64,000 bases of DNA from NCBI GenBank assembly GCA_031399025.1, contig JANNOJ010000065.1, positions 1 through 64,000 on the forward strand, read 5' to 3'. Shown in pieces: positions 44,724 through 53,794 of this stretch; position 1 is the stretch's first letter, and every line of letters begins with the position of its first letter. The translations under genes were made by a program, and so were the position numbers. Source of the stretch: CBDBZL01 sp031399025. Lineage in GTDB: Bacteria > Pseudomonadota > Alphaproteobacteria > Sphingomonadales > Sphingomonadaceae. A model generated the notes under the pieces. That model saw only the letters and a list, made by a program, of their open reading frames with translations, was not told the origin of the DNA and made no database searches.

Positions 44724-45866
44724 TCACTCGGCAGCGATCGCCTCGTCAGCGTTTCCGGCATCGCTCGTGGCCGCCTCGATCTCGGCCGCCTTGGCCTCCA
44801 CCAGCGCGACGATGTGCTCGAGCATGTCCTCGGACTGCACGTGGTGGTCGGTCACTCCCGAGAGGTAGACCATGTGCTTGCCCGCGCCGCCGCCGGTGAT
44901 GCCGATATCGGTCTCGCGCGCCTCGCCCGGGCCGTTGACCACGCAGCCCAGCACCGACAGCGAGAGCGGGGTCTTGATGTGGCTCAGCCGGGTCTCCAGC
45001 GCCTCGACGGTGCGGATGACGTCGAAGCCCTGCCGCGCGCAGGACGGGCAGGAGACCACGCGCACGCCGCGGGTCCTGAGGCCCAGCGACTTGAGGATCT
45101 CGAAGCCGACGCGCACCTCTTCCTCGGGCTCGGCCGAGAGCGAGACGCGGATGGTGTCGCCGATCCCCGCCCACAGCAGATTGCCCATGCCGATGGCGCT
45201 CTTGACCGTGCCGCCGATGAGCCCGCCGGCCTCGGTGATGCCCAGGTGCAGCGGGCAGTCGACGGTCTCGGCGAGCTGCATGTAGGCGGCCACCGCGAGG
45301 AACACGTCGCTCGCCTTCACCGCCACCTTGAACTCGTGGAAATCGTGGTCCTGTAACAGCTTGATATGGTCGAGCGCGCTTTCCACCAGCGCCTCGGGGC
45401 AGGGCTCGGCGTACTTTTCCAGCAGGTGGCGTTCCAGCGAGCCGGCGTTGACGCCGATGCGGATGGCGCAGCCATTGGCCTTGGCGGCGCGGACCACTTC
45501 GGCCACCCGCTCGCTGCTGCCGATATTGCCTGGGTTGATCCGCAGGCAGGCCGCGCCCTTGTCGGCCGCCTCCAGCGCGCGCTTGTAGTGGAAGTGGATG
45601 TCCGCGACGATCGGGATGGCCGAGGCGCGGGTGATCTGGTCGAAGCGCGCCGTGCTCTCCTCGGTGGGGCACGAGACGCGCACGATGTCGGCGCCCGCGG
45701 CCTCGCAGCGCCGGATCTGGTCGATGGTGGCGCCCACGTCCTCGGTGGGCGTGTTGGTCATGGTCTGCACGCTGATCGGCGCATCGCCGCCCACCGGCAC
45801 CCGCCCGACCATGATCTGTCGGCTGACGCGGCGCTCGATGGAGCGCCAGGGACGGATCGCGCTCAT
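44724..45866 (-). CDS. ispG: (E)-4-hydroxy-3-methylbut-2-enyl-diphosphate synthase
   Basis: 4Fe-4S enzyme of the MEP isoprenoid pathway converting ME-cPP to HMBPP; 380 residues from the start MSAIRPWRSIERRVSRQIMV, which matches the usual family start. An ATG 14 codons upstream is less likely. Diagnostic blocks: DAPISVQTMTNTPTEDVGAT, IVADIHFHYKRALEA, LRINPGNIGSSERV, VSCPSCARQGFDVI (two cluster Cys) and LSVLGCVVNGPGEA (third Cys). No strong ribosome binding site is seen. Confidence 0.95.
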   Translation of the reverse strand: MSAIRPWRSIERRVSRQIMVGRVPVGGDAPISVQTMTNTPTEDVGATIDQIRRCEAAGADIVRVSCPTEESTARFDQITRASAIPIVADIHFHYKRALEAADKGAACLRINPGNIGSSERVAEVVRAAKANGCAIRIGVNAGSLERHLLEKYAEPCPEALVESALDHIKLLQDHDFHEFKVAVKASDVFLAVAAYMQLAETVDCPLHLGITEAGGLIGGTVKSAIGMGNLLWAGIGDTIRVSLSAEPEEEVRVGFEILKSLGLRTRGVRVVSCPSCARQGFDVIRTVEALETRLSHIKTPLSLSVLGCVVNGPGEARETDIGITGGGAGKHMVYLSGVTDHHVQSEDMLEHIVALVEAKAAEIEAATSDAGNADEAIAAE

Positions 45867-46277
45867 CCAAATGGCCGCCGGATGGGGGGTTTGGTTGATG
45901 AAACACATGCGCGCGCGGGAGCGGGAGCGGGAGCGGCAGTGGGGGCGGGAAAAGACTGGGTTCGGGCGGGGTTGGACATTGCGCGCCTCTAGCAGGTTTC
46001 GCAGGCGTAGGGAAAGCATGCTACGGCCCGGCGACAGGGCGAGACCGGGCGCGACCGGGCGCGACCGGGCGAGACCGGTCGGGGCAGGGAAGCGAGGCGT
46101 GCTCGGTGAGTCGATCTTGCCGTCTGAACGACGTCGCGCCCCGCGCCTATTTCCCGCGATGTGCCGCCGAGCCGTGCGCGCGGACGGGGCGATGAGCGCC
46201 CGGCCCCGACGATCCCCGCGCAAGTGGGCCCTGACCGTGAACCAGGAGTTGGCGCGCCGCAGGGGTCGCGTCGGCGG
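45867..46277. other. Spacer with short tandem repeats between ispG and the first agmatinase-like gene
   Basis: About 410 bp without a gene. It contains GGAGC-type repeats (45915-45945) and four near-copies of GACCGGGCG(A/C) around 46040-46080. These are low-complexity GC repeats of unknown role. Confidence 0.45.
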
Positions 46278-47663
46278 TCAGCTTTCGGCGTCCCGCAGCG
46301 CGATGCCGATCAAACAGGCGTTCATGAGCTGGTTGGCGTTGAGCGCGCTGGCGTAGCTCAAGTCGAGCATCGGCGCGAGATCGAGCAGTTCGAAGCCGAC
46401 GACCTCGTTCTGCGTGCACAATTGCCGCATCATCGGCAGCACCTCGCGCATGGTCAGCCCGCCCGAGACCGGCCGGCCCGCCGCCTGGCCGTAAGCCGGA
46501 TCGAGCGCGCTCATGTCGAACGAGATGAAGATCTTGCGGGTGGAACCGGCCAGCCGGTCGACCACCTCCTCGACCACGCTGTCCCAGCCGTCGGCCTCGA
46601 CCTGCGCCATGGTATGGAAGGCCACGCCCTGGTCGCGGAACCAGGCGAGCGAGCGCGGATCGGCGACCGTGCCGCGGATGCCGATCTGGGTGAGATTGTC
46701 GCCCTCGATGATGCCCTGCTGCAGCAGCCGGTACACCACCTGGCGGTCGGAGATGGTGTGATCGAGGCCCTGTTCGGCATTGTAGTGCGCATCGAAATGC
46801 ACGATCTCGAACCCGCCGACGCCGTGCTGGTCGGCCATGGCGGCGACGCTGGGGAACATGACGGTGTGGTCGCCGCCGACGATGAACGGCACCACGCCTA
46901 CCTCGACCATCGCCCCAATCATCGTGCGGACATGGTCGATGCTGAGTTCGGCGGCCATCCGATTGACCGACAAGTCGCCGTAATCGACCACCGTCAGCTG
47001 GACCAGCGGATCGAGCCCGGTGGCGATGTCGTAGCCGCCGATGCCGTGCATTGCGCGCAGGACATCGGGCGCGTTCTGCGCGTCGCGCCAGCCGCTGCTC
47101 AGGCCCATCGGCACGCCGACGAAGGCGACATCGACCCCGCCTGCGACCAGGTCTTGGGTCCGCACCGCCACCGGCGAGCCGGCGAAGGTGGGGATGCCGT
47201 CGGTCTCGTACATGTAGCGCTTGAGGTTGATCGGCCCGGGCTCGCGCTGGTATTCGTCCAGCGCGGGTGGGCTGAGCACGGTGCCGCTGTTGAAGCCGGG
47301 GGCGGTGGTGTTCATCGGCACCGCCGCCATGTCGCCGGCCGGATCCAGCTCGCTCGGACCCTCGGAGGAAACCGGCAGGCCTTCGGCCTGGAACGGGGCC
47401 GCCGCCAGCGTCGCCATCATCGCCGCGATCGTGGTCGAGACGGTCGCGGCATCGCGGCCCGCCAGCAGAATGTACAGCCTGTCTGGGGTCATGCCGAAGC
47501 TCGCCAGCTTCTCCTCGTCGGCGAGGAAGGCGCGCTGCTCTTCGCTCAGCGTGGCGATCACCGCCTGCAGTTCGGGCGGGGGCGCCTCCTGCGCCAGGAC
47601 CGGGCCCGCCCACACCATGGCGGCCGCGGCCAAGCCACCGGAAAGCCGGAGCGGGCGCCTCAC
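46278..47663 (-). CDS. Exported agmatinase-family protein lacking two metal ligands
   Basis: 461 residues from a GTG that overlaps the upstream paralog's stop (GTGA), giving the signal peptide MRRPLRLSGGLAAAAMVWAG ending VLAQ. A ~140-residue N-terminal extension precedes the ureohydrolase domain. Of the six conserved metal ligands it keeps His266 (VGGDHT), Asp291 and His293 (DAHYN) and Asp383 (SFDMS). The fourth (DAHxD) is Asn295 and the sixth (FDxD) is Ser385. It therefore probably cannot bind the dimetal centre normally and may be a pseudoenzyme, a partner of the active paralog, or a binder of guanidino compounds. Translationally coupled to the intact paralog upstream. Confidence 0.85.
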   Translation of the reverse strand: MRRPLRLSGGLAAAAMVWAGPVLAQEAPPPELQAVIATLSEEQRAFLADEEKLASFGMTPDRLYILLAGRDAATVSTTIAAMMATLAAAPFQAEGLPVSSEGPSELDPAGDMAAVPMNTTAPGFNSGTVLSPPALDEYQREPGPINLKRYMYETDGIPTFAGSPVAVRTQDLVAGGVDVAFVGVPMGLSSGWRDAQNAPDVLRAMHGIGGYDIATGLDPLVQLTVVDYGDLSVNRMAAELSIDHVRTMIGAMVEVGVVPFIVGGDHTVMFPSVAAMADQHGVGGFEIVHFDAHYNAEQGLDHTISDRQVVYRLLQQGIIEGDNLTQIGIRGTVADPRSLAWFRDQGVAFHTMAQVEADGWDSVVEEVVDRLAGSTRKIFISFDMSALDPAYGQAAGRPVSGGLTMREVLPMMRQLCTQNEVVGFELLDLAPMLDLSYASALNANQLMNACLIGIALRDAES

Positions 47664-49222
47664 GATCTGTCTCCGTAGTAATCGTCCTGGCCGTGTTCGG
47701 ACGAGAGCGGGCTGAAGTAGTTGCGGTCGGCCATGCCGTCCTTGCGCATGGCAAGGCCGGTGAGGCAGGCGAACATCAGCCGGTTGCCGTTCATGGCGCT
47801 GCGGTAGGTCGGGTCGAGCTGGGGCGCGAGTTCGACGATGTCGAAGCCCACCACGTTCGATTCCGCGCACAGCCGGCGCACGATGGGAATGGCCTCGCGC
47901 ATCGACAGCCCGCCCGGGACCGGCGTGCCGGTGCCCGGCTCGAAGGCCGGGTCGAGCACGTCGACATCGAACGAGATGTAGAGATATTCGGTGTTCTCGC
48001 GCGCTTCCTGCAGCACGCGTTCGAGCACCGCGTCCCAGCCGCGCCGTTCGACTTCGGCCATGGTGTGGTAGCGCATGCCGATCAGGCGCTGCCATTCGTA
48101 ATAGTCCGAGCCGTAATTGGCGCGCAGGCCCACCTGGATGTAATCCTCGGGGCGGACGTGCGCCTCCTTCATCACCCGGTAGATCGGCTGGCCATGGTCG
48201 AGCAGCTGCGGGCGGCCGCGGCCGGTGTCGAGGTGGGCGTCGAAGTGCACCACACCGATCTTGCCCTTGCCGTAGACATCCGCGAGCGCGGCGACGTTGG
48301 GATATTCCAGCGAGTGGTCGCCGCCGATGATGAACGGCACCGCGCCGGTCTCGGCGATCTCGCGCACCAGGCGGCGCACCTCCTGCACGCTGCGCTCGGT
48401 GCTGTTCTGGTCGATCGCGGCATTGCCGTAGTCGACGATGTTGAGCGTGCGGCTGGGCGTGATCATCGTGGTCACGTCAGTGCCGCCGGTGTTCTGCCGC
48501 AACAGGCGCATCGCGCGCGGGCCGTTGCGCGCGTCGCGCCAGCCCGAGCCCATGTCGAGCGGCGCGCCCAGGATGGCGACATCGACCTTGCCGGCGATCA
48601 GATCGGCCGGAGTGAGGGCGATGGGCGCGCCGGCGAAGGTGGGCACGCTGCTGCCGCGCCCGCCGGCATAGCGGCCGAGCGACAGCGGGCCCGGCTCGCG
48701 CGGCGGATCCAGCTCGCGCGGACGGCGCAGACGCCAGTTGTTGAACCCGGGCGAGCTGGTGTCGAAGGCGATCTGCGTCCGATCGCGCCCTTCCTGGTAT
48801 TCGAGCTCGCCGTAGACCGTCTCGATCGCCGCGACATAGGCGGCGATGCGCTCCTCGCCGTCCAGCTTGCGCAGCCGCTCGTACATGGTCTCGGGCCGCA
48901 CCGCCGAACGGCTCTTGCCGCTGGCGAGGAACTCGCGCGTCGCTTCGGGCAGGAAGGCGATCAGCGCGACCACGTCCTCGGGCAGGTCGAGCGGCTCGGG
49001 CGGCTCGACCCCGGGGGTCGCCTGGTCGATATGGAAGGGCACCTGCCCCGGCACGGTGGCGACGTATTCGGGCTCGTCCTCGTCCTCTTCCTCCTCCTCG
49101 GGCTCTTCCTCCGCCTTCTCGGCGGCGGCGGCGGCGATGTTGGTCTGCCGCTGCGCCGCGGGCTGCAGCGCGGTCACCGCCGAGCCGATGAGCAGCGTAC
49201 CCAGGAGGAGATGAGATTTCAC
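47660..49222 (-). CDS. Exported agmatinase/ureohydrolase-family enzyme
   Basis: 520 residues from a GTG with GAGGG 5 bp upstream. Signal-like N-terminus MKSHLLLGTLLIGSAVTALQ, then an extreme acidic stretch (residues 37-52, mostly Glu/Asp). The arginase-family domain from about residue 180 has all six metal ligands: His303 (IGGDHS), Asp328/His330/Asp332 (DAHLD) and Asp419/Asp421 (SFDVD), plus DPAFEPGTGTPVPGGLS. The family hydrolyses guanidino groups to urea plus amine. Location is inferred periplasmic. It is first in a two-gene operon divergent from a TBDR, with a shared motif in the promoter region. Confidence 0.88.
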   Translation of the reverse strand: MKSHLLLGTLLIGSAVTALQPAAQRQTNIAAAAAEKAEEEPEEEEEDEDEPEYVATVPGQVPFHIDQATPGVEPPEPLDLPEDVVALIAFLPEATREFLASGKSRSAVRPETMYERLRKLDGEERIAAYVAAIETVYGELEYQEGRDRTQIAFDTSSPGFNNWRLRRPRELDPPREPGPLSLGRYAGGRGSSVPTFAGAPIALTPADLIAGKVDVAILGAPLDMGSGWRDARNGPRAMRLLRQNTGGTDVTTMITPSRTLNIVDYGNAAIDQNSTERSVQEVRRLVREIAETGAVPFIIGGDHSLEYPNVAALADVYGKGKIGVVHFDAHLDTGRGRPQLLDHGQPIYRVMKEAHVRPEDYIQVGLRANYGSDYYEWQRLIGMRYHTMAEVERRGWDAVLERVLQEARENTEYLYISFDVDVLDPAFEPGTGTPVPGGLSMREAIPIVRRLCAESNVVGFDIVELAPQLDPTYRSAMNGNRLMFACLTGLAMRKDGMADRNYFSPLSSEHGQDDYYGDRS

Positions 49223-49312
49223 ACAGGTGCCCTCACGATCACGCCGCCCGCCCGCCCCTCGGGCACGGCAGGGATCCAGCTGCCGCGTTAGACAAGCGGG
49301 GTGCCCGACCCC

Positions 49313-49376
49313 ATGGGGCATTTGACGCAGAGAAGCCGCGATCGCCTGCGCCCGAGGGCTAAGTCAAATGCCCCAT
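49313..49376. promoter_or_regulatory. Paired motif A: inverted ATGGGGCATTTGAC copies
   Basis: ATGGGGCATTTGAC (49313-49326) and its exact inverse GTCAAATGCCCCAT (49363-49376) are perfect 14-bp arms 50 bp apart, between the agmatinase pair (91 bp to its start) and the TBDR (138 bp to its start). Each copy, read as GTCAAATGCCCCAT, points toward one gene. Related copies lie before the urease operon and the third agmatinase gene. Confidence 0.7.
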
Positions 49377-49513
49377 AGGATCGCCCGCCCCTTTGTTTCA
49401 GCAAGGTTACCAAGCGCTGGAGGGCGCGGCGCCGAATGAGGGTGGCGCCGATGCGCTCGGCGGGGATCCTTCGGGAGAGGATCGACGCACTCTTGAGGTT
49501 CGGGGACACACCT

Positions 49514-52500
49514 ATGAGGAATTCGCACGCGGCGTTGTTCCGCCGTTCGCTGCTTGGCGCGACGCTGCTGTCGGGCGTGGCATTGATCCCGCTCCCGGCC
49601 GCGGCGCAGGAAGCCCCGGTGCTGATCGAGGACAACCCCGAGGTGGGCGAGATCATCGTCACCGGCTCGCGCCTGCGCCGCGACCCGAACCTGGGTTCGG
49701 CCTCACCGGTGGTGACCATCGACGAGGACGCCTTCCTCGGCGCCGCCGACCTCACCGAGGTGCTGCGCGAACTCCCCGCGCTGACCAGCTCGGTGGCGAG
49801 CGCCGGGAGCCTGGATGCCGACGAGCTTGGCGACGGGAGCGCCGCGGAAGGCGCCGCCACGCTCAATATGCGCGGGCTGGGCGCGGTGCGCACCCTGGTG
49901 CTGGTGAACGGCCGCCGCCACGTGGCCGGCGTGCGCGAGAGCTCGATCGTCGATGTCAACTCGATTCCTTCTTCGCTGATCGAGAGCGTCGAGGTGCTGA
50001 CCGGCGGCGCTTCGGCAGTCTACGGTGCGGACGCGGTGACCGGCGTCGTCAACTTCATCCTCGACCGTGATTTCGATGGGCTCGAACTGGGCAGCCAGGC
50101 GGGCGTGGCGGAAGAGGGCGACGGAGACCGCTACAATCTCCACCTCAAGGCGGGCAAGAATTTCGCCGGCGGCCGCGGCAATATCACCGCCGTCGCCGAG
50201 TACAGCAAGGATTACGGCCTGCGCAGCGGCGACCGGGCGGAGTATCGCGACGGCAACATCGCCTCGGACGGCTCCAATCCCGCCTTGCGCTTCCAGGAGG
50301 GCGACATCGGCGCCAACACCCCCAATTTCGCCAGCTATTACAGTACTGCCAACGGTTATTATCCCTACGGCTTCACGATTCCCACACCCGGCACCGCCCG
50401 CTACGACGAAATCTTCCGGGACGGGGTGACGCCGACCGCCGCCGAGCAGGCGCTGATCGATCGCGCGCAGAACTCGCCCACGCGCCTCATCGACTCACAA
50501 TACCGGTTCCAGATCACCTCGGCGGGCGGCGTGATCGCCCCGGGCGACTTTTCCGATCCGGGCGTCGATCTCGACAACAACGGCACCAGCGACTGCCTGG
50601 ATTCCTTCACCGGCTATAACAGCCTGTTCGACTATTCGGGATCCTATGGGGCCGTCGGCGGCTGCTGGATCAACACCGACAACGGCATCCAAACTATCGA
50701 TGATGGCCTGATCGCCAGCAATTTCAATGCCTTCGGCGGCGAGGGCACCATCTACGACAACGACGGCTACCTGGTGCCGGAGATCGAGCGCTATGCGTTC
50801 AACCTGCTGACCAATTACGACCTGACCGATACGCTGAACGCCTTCTTCGAGGGCAAGTACGTGCACCAGAAAACCATCTTCGGGAGCAAGGAGAACAGCT
50901 ATTACGATCTGCTGTACGTCTCGGCGGACAACCCGTACATCCCCGAAGTCCTGCAGAGCGTCGCCGACAACCATAATGGCCTGTACATCACCCGCGACCC
51001 GACCGACCTTGGTCCCGATATCGACGTCAACACATCGGATACCTACCGCTTCGTAGGCGGCCTCGAAGGCTCGGTCAGCGCGAGCATAGATTTCGAGGTC
51101 TCGGCCAATTACGGTCGCTACGAACTCACCGAGAGGAACAACAACAACGTCCTGTACGACCGCTTCCTGGCGGCGATCGACGTCACCACCGATGCCGCGG
51201 GCAATCCGGTCTGCCGCAGCGAGCTCGACCCGACCACGCGCTCGCCCTCCACCCTGTTCGGCATCCCCACCGGCGAGTTCGGCTACCTCACCTTCGTGCC
51301 CGGCCAGGGCCAGTGCAGGCCCGCCAATCTGTTCAGCGGCACTCAGTCGATCAGCCAGGAAGCGGTCGATTTCATCACCACCACCACGATCGACAATTCG
51401 ATGAGCGAGCAGCTGGTTTTCCAGGGTGTCCTCAGCGGCGATAGCGACGCGTTCTTCATGCTGCCCTATGATGGCCTGGATTTCGCCCTCGGCGCCGAAT
51501 ACCGCAAGGAGCGCAGCACCTCCGAATTCGACCCGCTCACCCGCGGCATCCTGCCGGTGACCACGGTGGACGGCAATGCCGGCGATTTCGTCGGCGATCT
51601 GGGCTTCTCGCAAACCTCGCTGGCGACGCCGCCGGACGAGTACCTGCAGAATTCGGGTGGCGAGTACGACGTGTGGGAGGTGTTCGGCGAAATCGGCACC
51701 ACGATCCTGGAGGACGTGCCGTTCTTCCAGGAGCTGCGGCTCGAACTGGCGGGGCGCTATTCCGATTACTCGACCGTGGGGGGGGTCTCCACCTACGCCA
51801 TCAACGGCTTCTGGTCGCCGATCGAAGACCTGCGCTTCCGCGGCACCTACTCGCGCGCGGTGCGCGCGCCCAATATCTCCGAGCTGTTCGCGCCGGCGCA
51901 GGCCGAATTCTTCCGGCCGACCGACCCGTGCGACCAGACCGAGATCGACGCCCTGCAGGAGATCGGTTACGCCAATATCGACAACCGTATCCGCAACTGC
52001 CGGGCCGCCGGCATTCCGGCCGGCTTTTCGGACCCGCTGAGCGCGCGCTTCGCCGGAACCATCTCGGGCAACCCCGATCTGCGCGAGGAGACCGCCGACA
52101 CCTACACCGCGGGCCTGGTGGTCCAGCCGCGCTGGGTGCCCGGCCTGGCGCTCACGGTCGATTATTACAACATCGCCATCGAGGATGCGATCAGCGAGAT
52201 CGACGACCAGGACGTGGTCGACAATTGCTACGACAGCGCCACCTATCCGAACGAATTCTGCTCGCTCTTCACCCGCAACAGCGACCCTAATTCGGCGCAG
52301 TACCTCGGCTTCAATTCGTTCACGCTGCAGACGATCAACTTCGTCGGCATCCAGACCGAGGGGATCGACGCCTCGGTCTCGTACGCCTTCTCCTCGGGCG
52401 AACACCGGTTCGGGTTTTCGGCCGTCGGCTCGTGGGTCGACCGGCTGGACTTTTTCTACGATCCCGACGACCTGACCGCCATCGATCCCGAACTCGGCGA

Positions 52501-52828
52501 GATCGGCCGACCCGAATGGTCGGGCCGCGGCACCATCAGCTACGGCTTCGGGCCGTTCAACGTCGCCTGGTCGCTGCAATACTTAAGCGAAATGGGCTAT
52601 GGCGACGTCGAGATCGAAACCTACGAAGCCCAGTACGGCGAGGCCGGCATCGCCGAGGAATACATCATCCAGGACCTCTCGGCGAGCTACACCCTGTACC
52701 AGGACCAGCTCGAAATATATGGCGGGATCAACAACTTCACCGACGAAATGCCGCTCAGCACCGAGCGCGCCTATCCGGTAAACCCGGTCGGCCGGTACTT
52801 CTACATGGGTTTCCGCTGGACGCTTTAG
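49514..52828 (+). CDS. TonB-dependent receptor of the ureohydrolase/urease locus
   Basis: Outer-membrane receptor of 1104 residues. Start MRNSHAALFRRSLLGATLLS with a signal peptide ending PAAAQ. A TonB-box-like VGEIIVTGSRLRRDPNLGSA precedes the plug (LTEVLRELPALTSSV, LNMRGLGAVRTLVLVNGRRH, GGASAVYGADAVTGVVNFIL). The barrel ends PVGRYFYMGFRWTL. Large size and the GSASPV/GGASAVYGADA pattern place it with Caulobacter/Sphingomonas receptors of unknown substrate. Divergent from the agmatinase pair and sharing motif A, so it likely imports the same guanidino compound or a metal chelate needed by the enzymes. Confidence 0.9.
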   Translation: MRNSHAALFRRSLLGATLLSGVALIPLPAAAQEAPVLIEDNPEVGEIIVTGSRLRRDPNLGSASPVVTIDEDAFLGAADLTEVLRELPALTSSVASAGSLDADELGDGSAAEGAATLNMRGLGAVRTLVLVNGRRHVAGVRESSIVDVNSIPSSLIESVEVLTGGASAVYGADAVTGVVNFILDRDFDGLELGSQAGVAEEGDGDRYNLHLKAGKNFAGGRGNITAVAEYSKDYGLRSGDRAEYRDGNIASDGSNPALRFQEGDIGANTPNFASYYSTANGYYPYGFTIPTPGTARYDEIFRDGVTPTAAEQALIDRAQNSPTRLIDSQYRFQITSAGGVIAPGDFSDPGVDLDNNGTSDCLDSFTGYNSLFDYSGSYGAVGGCWINTDNGIQTIDDGLIASNFNAFGGEGTIYDNDGYLVPEIERYAFNLLTNYDLTDTLNAFFEGKYVHQKTIFGSKENSYYDLLYVSADNPYIPEVLQSVADNHNGLYITRDPTDLGPDIDVNTSDTYRFVGGLEGSVSASIDFEVSANYGRYELTERNNNNVLYDRFLAAIDVTTDAAGNPVCRSELDPTTRSPSTLFGIPTGEFGYLTFVPGQGQCRPANLFSGTQSISQEAVDFITTTTIDNSMSEQLVFQGVLSGDSDAFFMLPYDGLDFALGAEYRKERSTSEFDPLTRGILPVTTVDGNAGDFVGDLGFSQTSLATPPDEYLQNSGGEYDVWEVFGEIGTTILEDVPFFQELRLELAGRYSDYSTVGGVSTYAINGFWSPIEDLRFRGTYSRAVRAPNISELFAPAQAEFFRPTDPCDQTEIDALQEIGYANIDNRIRNCRAAGIPAGFSDPLSARFAGTISGNPDLREETADTYTAGLVVQPRWVPGLALTVDYYNIAIEDAISEIDDQDVVDNCYDSATYPNEFCSLFTRNSDPNSAQYLGFNSFTLQTINFVGIQTEGIDASVSYAFSSGEHRFGFSAVGSWVDRLDFFYDPDDLTAIDPELGEIGRPEWSGRGTISYGFGPFNVAWSLQYLSEMGYGDVEIETYEAQYGEAGIAEEYIIQDLSASYTLYQDQLEIYGGINNFTDEMPLSTERAYPVNPVGRYFYMGFRWTL

Positions 52829-52882
52829 GATCCGCCCGGCCGGGTGCGGGAAGGGGCGCGGCCGAGGCGGGGCCGCTTCCCG

Positions 52883-53794
52883 TCAGCGTGCGGTCGACTT
52901 GACCGCGACGGCGGCAGCCGCCGCGCGCGTTTCCACCCCCAGCTTGGCGAACACCTGTTCCAGGTGCTTGTTCACCGTCCGCGGGCTGATCGACAGGATC
53001 TCGCTGATCACCCGGTTGGGCTTGCCATAGCTGATCCACAGCAAGACCTCGGCCTCGCGCCGGGTCAGGCCGTTGCCCTCCTGCAACTGGGTGATCAGCG
53101 CTTCTTCGCGAAAATCACCCAGCTTCAGGAGGAATTCGTCATCGCCGATCTTCTCGATCAGGGTCACCTCGATCGCCCCCGCGTCGATCTCCACCCGCAT
53201 GGTCAGGCCCACCGGCGCCTCCGCCTCGCGCAGCCGGACCACCGCATTCGCGAGGAAGCCCGGCAAGCGGGCGCTGCCGCTCGCCTCCTGGAACGAGGCC
53301 AGGAAGCTGTGCGCCTCGGGGGTCGCCCAGCGGATATTGGCCTGGCGGTCGACGGTGAGCAGCGGCTGGCGCAGCAGGGCCAGCGCCATGGTGCTGCGCC
53401 GCGCAGCGTGCGCATTGGCGAGATGGACGCCGAGCCTGGCGAGCAGCTCGTCCACATCGAGCGGTTTGCGCACGTAATCGGTCCCGCCCAGCTCCAGCGC
53501 GCGGATGGCGTGCTCGGTCTCGGTCAGCCCGGTCATGAAGATGATCGGGATCGGCGCCGTGCGCGGGTCCTGCTTGATGATGCGGGTGAGCTCGAAGCCG
53601 TCGAGGCCGGGCATCAGCGCATCCATGAGGATCAGGTCGGGGAGGGATTTCTCCAGGATCTTGAGCGCCGCGGTGCCGTTGATCGCCAGCAGGACCTCCG
53701 CATCGATCTGCTCCAGCGCCGAGGCGAGGAACCGCAGGGTATCGGGCGAATCATCGATGATGAGGATCCGGTCGGGTTCGCGCCTGTCAGACAT
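52883..53794 (-). CDS. LuxR-type response regulator
   Basis: 303 residues, cytoplasmic. Receiver domain at the N-terminus: acidic pair Asp14-Asp15 (LIIDDSPDTL), phospho-acceptor Asp58 (LILMDALMPGLDG), and conserved Lys in YVRKPLDVDELL. A PAS-like middle part follows. The C-terminal LuxR/NarL helix-turn-helix is LTRREAEVLLWISYGKPNRV ISEILSISPRTVNKHLEQVF. Its ATG overlaps the end of the hybrid kinase gene by 8 bp, so the two are a cognate pair. It is the best candidate to bind the shared promoter motif of this locus. Confidence 0.9.
   Translation of the reverse strand: MSDRREPDRILIIDDSPDTLRFLASALEQIDAEVLLAINGTAALKILEKSLPDLILMDALMPGLDGFELTRIIKQDPRTAPIPIIFMTGLTETEHAIRALELGGTDYVRKPLDVDELLARLGVHLANAHAARRSTMALALLRQPLLTVDRQANIRWATPEAHSFLASFQEASGSARLPGFLANAVVRLREAEAPVGLTMRVEIDAGAIEVTLIEKIGDDEFLLKLGDFREEALITQLQEGNGLTRREAEVLLWISYGKPNRVISEILSISPRTVNKHLEQVFAKLGVETRAAAAAVAVKSTAR

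Noticed and set aside
46278..47663. Treating the first ureohydrolase paralog as an ordinary active agmatinase.
   Set aside because: Two of six metal ligands (Asn295, Ser385) are replaced, so activity cannot be assumed.
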